Of a stretch of 20,526 bases of DNA, positions 17,089 through 20,526 are shown in pieces. Under the pieces are notes generated by a model. That model was not told the origin of the DNA and searched no databases. It saw only the letters and a list, made by a program, of their open reading frames with translations. The position numbers and the translations under genes are program-made. Origin of the DNA: a virus; the IMG/VR virus record IMGVR_UViG_3300048914_000111, positions 1 through 20,526 of that record; one strand, 5' to 3'. The stretch's first letter is position 1; the number at the start of each line of letters is the position of its first letter.

Positions 17089-18296
17089 TGGGCGACGTTC
17101 GTGTTTCTCCATATGATCGAGCACAGTTGCTGCTAACGCGTATGAAGTCTTTCGTCACGCCAGTAGCTATGGCATCCCCACCGACAGTAGCTGCGCCGGG
17201 TACACACTTTGGTGCGTCAACTATTGCGAGTGCTAAGACAATCCTGCCGAATGCGGCTTCGCAGCAATTGTTTCTTGGCACAGATGTCATCATCGATGCT
17301 GGTGGATCGCGCGCAAACCCGGCTCATATCCGGCTCAGTTCAACAGCTGGTACTGCTGGTAAGGGTGACTATTTCGGCGGCAACTTTACCAAACGCGCCA
17401 TCATGACGGATGCTGATGTGGTGGAGTTCCAGTTCGATCACGCGCCCGGTGGGTCATTTCGATTTTTTGTGGACGATCAGCCGGTGCAGGTCGCTGGGAC
17501 CGCGACCTTCACGGACTTCACCGTACGGCGTTCAAAGCTAACATTCGCCTCGTCGGCCGCGCGTAAGATTGAACTGGAACTGACGAAGGGTGCCCACTGG
17601 GAGATTTGCGTCGGGCCAAACTACAGTGTCTGGAAGCCCGAGGTCGATCCTCTGCGTGTAATGCTTATCGGTGATAGCTATATCGATAATGGTGGATACG
17701 CGACAACATACATCGACAGCTTGGGGCCACAACTCGCCAGAACCTTTGGCGTGCCTGATGTATTCCTTGCTGGTTATGGTGGGCAGAGTTATAACACAGT
17801 TGTACCAGTAGGCATGAGTGGGACGGGTTATCCTATTTCACATATCCCGTATGACATTACGCCGTACAAGCCGGACTGGTTGATTGTTGCTCTCGGTATC
17901 AACGATTTTACGGCTACAGCATCTGCATTACAAGCTGCTGTAACTGCGTACTACACAGCTATTTTCGCGGCTAATCCAAACATGATTGTTACGGTTATTG
18001 GACCGTGGAATGCTCCCGGCCAGATTGTACCAAGCGCAATAGCGAATGCAATTCGTGATGGTGTTGCGGCACTAACGGCGTACGTGACGACGAAGCAGAT
18101 CATGTATATCGACACATTCTTGGAGGATTGGTTCCAGAATGCTGGTCGTGTTGGCGCCCCCTCGGGTGCGGGTAACTCCAATATCTACATTGGTGCAGAC
18201 AACATTCACCAAGTACAAGCTGGACAGGATTTCCTCCGTCGTAGAATTGCTAATGCGTGTATGCAACACCTAGAGGCAATCTTAGCATCGCGGTAA
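17088..18296 (+). CDS. SGNH/GDSL hydrolase spike protein
   Basis: A 402-residue protein in two parts. Residues 1-185 are beta-rich and Gly/Thr/Ser-rich, as in virion attachment domains. Residues 188-400 form an SGNH hydrolase: block I 'VMLIGDSY' (S197 nucleophile), block II Gly in 'GYGGQS' (G231), block III 'GIND' (N272) and block V 'DNIHQ' (D371, H374 catalytic pair). Phage SGNH spike domains remove ester-linked groups such as acetyl from host surface polysaccharide during adsorption. The start at 17088 overlaps the upstream stop. No signal peptide is present, as expected for a virion protein. The substrate is not predictable here. Confidence 0.85.
   Translation: MGDVRVSPYDRAQLLLTRMKSFVTPVAMASPPTVAAPGTHFGASTIASAKTILPNAASQQLFLGTDVIIDAGGSRANPAHIRLSSTAGTAGKGDYFGGNFTKRAIMTDADVVEFQFDHAPGGSFRFFVDDQPVQVAGTATFTDFTVRRSKLTFASSAARKIELELTKGAHWEICVGPNYSVWKPEVDPLRVMLIGDSYIDNGGYATTYIDSLGPQLARTFGVPDVFLAGYGGQSYNTVVPVGMSGTGYPISHIPYDITPYKPDWLIVALGINDFTATASALQAAVTAYYTAIFAANPNMIVTVIGPWNAPGQIVPSAIANAIRDGVAALTAYVTTKQIMYIDTFLEDWFQNAGRVGAPSGAGNSNIYIGADNIHQVQAGQDFLRRRIANACMQHLEAILASR
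17915..17942 (+). repeat. Two degenerate palindrome-like sites
   Basis: TACAGCATCTGCA (17915-17927) and TACAAGCTGCTGTA (17929-17942) side by side in the SGNH gene; both depart from the consensus and may be chance or decayed copies. Confidence 0.3.
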
Positions 18297-18302
18297 TCCA
18301 AC

Positions 18303-18315
18303 TACAGGAGCTGTA
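18303..18315 (+). repeat. 13-bp palindrome, centre GAG, acting as ribosome binding site
   Basis: TACAGGAGCTGTA abutting ATG 18316. AGGAG is five bases from the start and is the only Shine-Dalgarno candidate. Confidence 0.93.
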
Positions 18316-19656
18316 ATGAAAACCGCACTGAAATTACTCCTCGCAGGTGCCGGTGGGCTCGGTGGTATGGGTGGTGGGCTGCTTCGTACCGTACCAGATA
18401 CCGCTGATAGTTTCTACTTAGTCGTACGGAATAATGATGGTACGGCTGATGCTATTCGGTTTCAGCGGAATGTTGGTGGTGCTGCTGGTGCTGATCTTGG
18501 TGGTATGTGGCCAGAGTGGCGGTTCACTGGACGTGCTAGGCTCGCTTCATTCTTCGCAAGTCCTACATCACCAACAGTCACGTTTACGACTGATACAGGC
18601 GCACAGGACATTGTTGGGTTCAACGGGTCCAAGTATATGGGATCATATCATGGCCTAGGTGCTGGTGGCTCACTCAGCTCTGAGACGTTAACACTCGATG
18701 GTGCAGCGTTTGATCCAACGACGGCAAGAATAGGTAATGTCTTTGTACTGCGCAACACGACTGTAGCAACGGACGGAGCTAACAGCTTTACTCGCGATCT
18801 TACGACGACCATCAGCTTTGGGGGTGCAGTTCGTTATAAGATCAATTCAATCTCGACCAGTGGCACAGTTTCGCTGATTTATCTCGGCATGCTGATTGGT
18901 ACTGGTGCCTATGACGAAGCAGACGTACAAGTTGTTACCAATGGCCCGTGGTTAGCACTACCCACGCTTACTGCTACTAACGATGTATTCGGTCGGATAT
19001 TTGCACAGGTTGTGCCCAAAGGTATCAGGCTTCGGGATACTGTAACTGGCCGTGCTGTCACGTTGGTCGGTTCACTTATTTCGGGTCTTGCTGATTACGT
19101 GCAGACCGAACTGCTCCGAGAGATTGCGGGGACAGATCGTCTCAAGGGTTACTTTGGCCGCTTTGCTACTATTTCGGCACTAACCGGTGCTGAGTGGGAA
19201 ACGAATGCTGCGATCGTAGCGACAGGTTCGCAGGTTGTAGCATCGAACTTATTTACGAATGGCGACTTTGCTACTGGCGACTTTACTGGTTGGACGCGGC
19301 AAACCGGTGCTGTTGCTCCAACCGTTGTCAGTGGTGCTATGCGACAGGTACGTGAAGCAGCCGCTAATCACAGAATGCGGCAGACGAATAGTTTTGCGGT
19401 GGCGTTGTCAGACGTGATGGCTTATCGGCTTGATGTAGTTGCCTTGTCTGGTGGCGCATCACCGTGGGCACGTGTATCACAGAGTAATGCGCTATCGTTT
19501 GTTAGTGCGATGGTCGATCGTCAAGTGACGGCTGGTCGATGGGTTTTTGTTTTCCTGCCGAACATCAATCCGATTTGGGCGGGTATCGAGCACAGTCTTG
19601 GTGGTGTTGCTGACACACTCGATACCGACAACTATTGGTTGGGTAAGTTGGGCTAA
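18316..19656 (+). CDS. Tail fibre/spike-like virion protein
   Basis: A 446-residue protein. Residues 1-21 share the MKTALKL...GMG module with the protein at 16906. The bulk is Gly/Thr/Ala-rich and beta-like ('SFYLVVRNNDGTADAI', 'TLTLDGAAFDPTTARIG'), typical of fibre or spike proteins. From about residue 312 the segment 'NLFTNGDFATGDFTGWTR' opens a probable carbohydrate-binding module of the CBM_4_9 type (N-G-D-F...W-x), continuing to the end. It probably binds host surface glycan next to the SGNH enzyme. The start at 18316 uses the palindrome as ribosome binding site. Confidence 0.72.
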   Translation: MKTALKLLLAGAGGLGGMGGGLLRTVPDTADSFYLVVRNNDGTADAIRFQRNVGGAAGADLGGMWPEWRFTGRARLASFFASPTSPTVTFTTDTGAQDIVGFNGSKYMGSYHGLGAGGSLSSETLTLDGAAFDPTTARIGNVFVLRNTTVATDGANSFTRDLTTTISFGGAVRYKINSISTSGTVSLIYLGMLIGTGAYDEADVQVVTNGPWLALPTLTATNDVFGRIFAQVVPKGIRLRDTVTGRAVTLVGSLISGLADYVQTELLREIAGTDRLKGYFGRFATISALTGAEWETNAAIVATGSQVVASNLFTNGDFATGDFTGWTRQTGAVAPTVVSGAMRQVREAAANHRMRQTNSFAVALSDVMAYRLDVVALSGGASPWARVSQSNALSFVSAMVDRQVTAGRWVFVFLPNINPIWAGIEHSLGGVADTLDTDNYWLGKLG

Positions 19657-19669
19657 TACAGGAGCTGTA
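19657..19669 (+). repeat. 13-bp palindrome, centre GAG
   Basis: TACAGGAGCTGTA directly after the stop of the fibre gene. Its AGGAG is six bases before a GTG that opens an 11-codon frame (19671-19706), which may be chance. Confidence 0.9.
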
Positions 19670-19758
19670 AGTGCGTCTGTTTCGTAGATGGGATTTGTGC
19701 ACGTAACTAAGTATAGACAACACCTTTGTGCTTTATCAGCGGTCGCCGCCAATAGAAC

Positions 19759-19771
19759 TACAGGACCTGTA
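19759..19771 (+). repeat. 13-bp palindrome, centre GAC, acting as ribosome binding site
   Basis: TACAGGACCTGTA abutting ATG 19772 of terL, with AGGA in the Shine-Dalgarno position. Confidence 0.92.
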
Positions 19772-20526
19772 ATGAAGTACAAGATCATCGAAGGGTCGGT
19801 CCAAGACCAATTCCGGCTCGGACGAAAGAAGATACAGCTGTTTGGCGGCGGATTTGGTAACGGCAAGTCCGCCGCTTCGTGTGTGAAGGGCATCAACCTC
19901 GCACTGTCATATCCCGGATCGAATGGGCTCATTGGCCGAGCTACCTACGCCAAGCTCAATGATACGGTCCGTAAAGAGTTCTTCAAGTGGCTACCTGCGA
20001 AGTATATCGCAAAGATGCCGACGGTAAATGAGAATACGCTCTACCTCACCAACGGCTCGGTGGTCAACTTCCGTTACATTGCTCAGCGTGGTAAGAAAAC
20101 CAATGATGGGCAGACGACATCGAACCTCTTGTCGGCAACGTACGATTGGGCGATTGTAGATCAGATCGAGGACCCGGAAATCCTGTACAAGGACTTCCTC
20201 GATCTCATGGGTCGTATGCGTGGTAGCACCCCGTACAAGGGGAGTGACCCGACGATGCCTATGACAGGGCCTCGGTTCCTGATGCTCACGACGAACCCGA
20301 CTGGTAACTGGGTGTACTCGAAGCTCGTGAAGCCGTATCATGAGTACCTCGCTACAGGACATGTAGGCCCTGACCTAATCGTTGATGAGGACACACTTGA
20401 ACCCATCATCGAAGTATTCGAGGGTCCGACAGACGACAATGCGCACAACCTCGATGCTGACTTCATCAAGGGTTTGAAGGCGACGTATAAGGGACAGATG
20501 TATGAACGCTTCTTCCTTGGTAAGTG
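19772..20526 (+). CDS. terL: Terminase large subunit (N-terminal ATPase part), runs off window
   Basis: 251 complete codons are visible of a gene that continues past the right edge. The Walker A motif is GGGFGNGKS at residues 25-33. A 'GLIGRATYAKLNDTV' segment (52-66) matches the region after Walker A in large terminases. Walker B is 'DWAIVDQIED' (125-134), with D130 and acidic residues after it. The coupling motif 'LTTNP' is at 172-176. This is the packaging motor ATPase that pumps DNA into the capsid; the C-terminal nuclease lies outside the window. The start at 19772 abuts the palindrome at 19759. A further palindrome variant at 20353 reads Thr-Gly-His-Val in frame. Confidence 0.92.
   Translation, partial: MKYKIIEGSVQDQFRLGRKKIQLFGGGFGNGKSAASCVKGINLALSYPGSNGLIGRATYAKLNDTVRKEFFKWLPAKYIAKMPTVNENTLYLTNGSVVNFRYIAQRGKKTNDGQTTSNLLSATYDWAIVDQIEDPEILYKDFLDLMGRMRGSTPYKGSDPTMPMTGPRFLMLTTNPTGNWVYSKLVKPYHEYLATGHVGPDLIVDEDTLEPIIEVFEGPTDDNAHNLDADFIKGLKATYKGQMYERFFLGK
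20353..20365 (+). repeat. Degenerate 13-bp palindrome (one mismatch)
   Basis: TACAGGACATGTA inside terL, encoding Thr-Gly-His-Val in the common frame; the same variant as at 14976. Confidence 0.75.

Noticed and set aside
522-20365. CRISPR array
   Set aside because: The 13-bp repeats are scattered at irregular distances of roughly 100 to 1500 bases, are not clustered, and lie within genes.
522-20365. LexA/SOS boxes
   Set aside because: The half-sites are in the order ACAG...CTGT, the reverse of the enterobacterial CTGT...ACAG, and they match neither the alphaproteobacterial GTTC nor the Gram-positive GAAC types.

Overview
The window is a stretch of a tailed double-stranded DNA phage (or prophage) genome. 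The evidence is a terminase large subunit at the right edge, a likely small terminase, a spike base protein, an SGNH-hydrolase spike and a fibre-like protein, plus long runs of very small, overlapping genes. The spike base protein resembles the family first named from the Rhodobacter gene transfer agent. That makes an alphaproteobacterial host plausible, but this is inference only. I see no integrase, repressor, tRNA, rRNA or insertion sequence.

Layout. From 1 to about 13.5 kb every gene is on the minus strand: about 36 tightly packed genes, mostly joined by ATGA, GTGA or TGATG overlaps. The leftmost part (1-3.4 kb) is a DNA replication/recombination module: a DUF669-like protein, a DUF3846 protein, a RecA-fold AAA ATPase and a Cas4/RecB-like iron-sulfur nuclease. 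From 3.4 to 13.5 kb the genes are small accessory genes, mostly unrecognised, including DUF1653-, DUF551- and DUF6197-like proteins and several 31-50 residue micro-genes, three of which are membrane peptides. Terminators near 6.45, 7.05 and 11.38 kb and promoter-like sites near 6.39 and 11.36 kb divide this arm into transcription units. From 13.5 to 15.55 kb there is no convincing gene. This region holds a divergent control region: a leftward extended -10 promoter at 14165-14173, a highly structured roughly 650-nt segment to its left that could be a large noncoding RNA, rightward promoter-like boxes, G-rich tracts and inverted repeats. From 15.56 kb to the end all genes are on the plus strand: an unknown protein, TerS-like, spike base, a 60-residue protein, SGNH spike, fibre-like protein and TerL (cut by the window end).

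The most striking signal is a 13-bp palindrome, TACAGNNNCTGTA, present in 27 exact copies (plus several one- or two-mismatch copies) across the whole window. Its central base is usually A on the transcribed strand, so its orientation flips where transcription diverges (between 14137 and 14292). Several copies lie just before a start codon, where the internal AGGAG/AGGAC can act as the Shine-Dalgarno sequence. Copies inside genes are almost all in one reading frame, giving Thr-x-x-Val. This looks like a genome-wide recognition site tied to gene expression. Smaller repeated systems include GACGCCGTAGGCGCAG-type hairpins (10.2-15.1 kb) and a recurring pre-start hairpin with a six-base loop upstream of several minus-strand genes.
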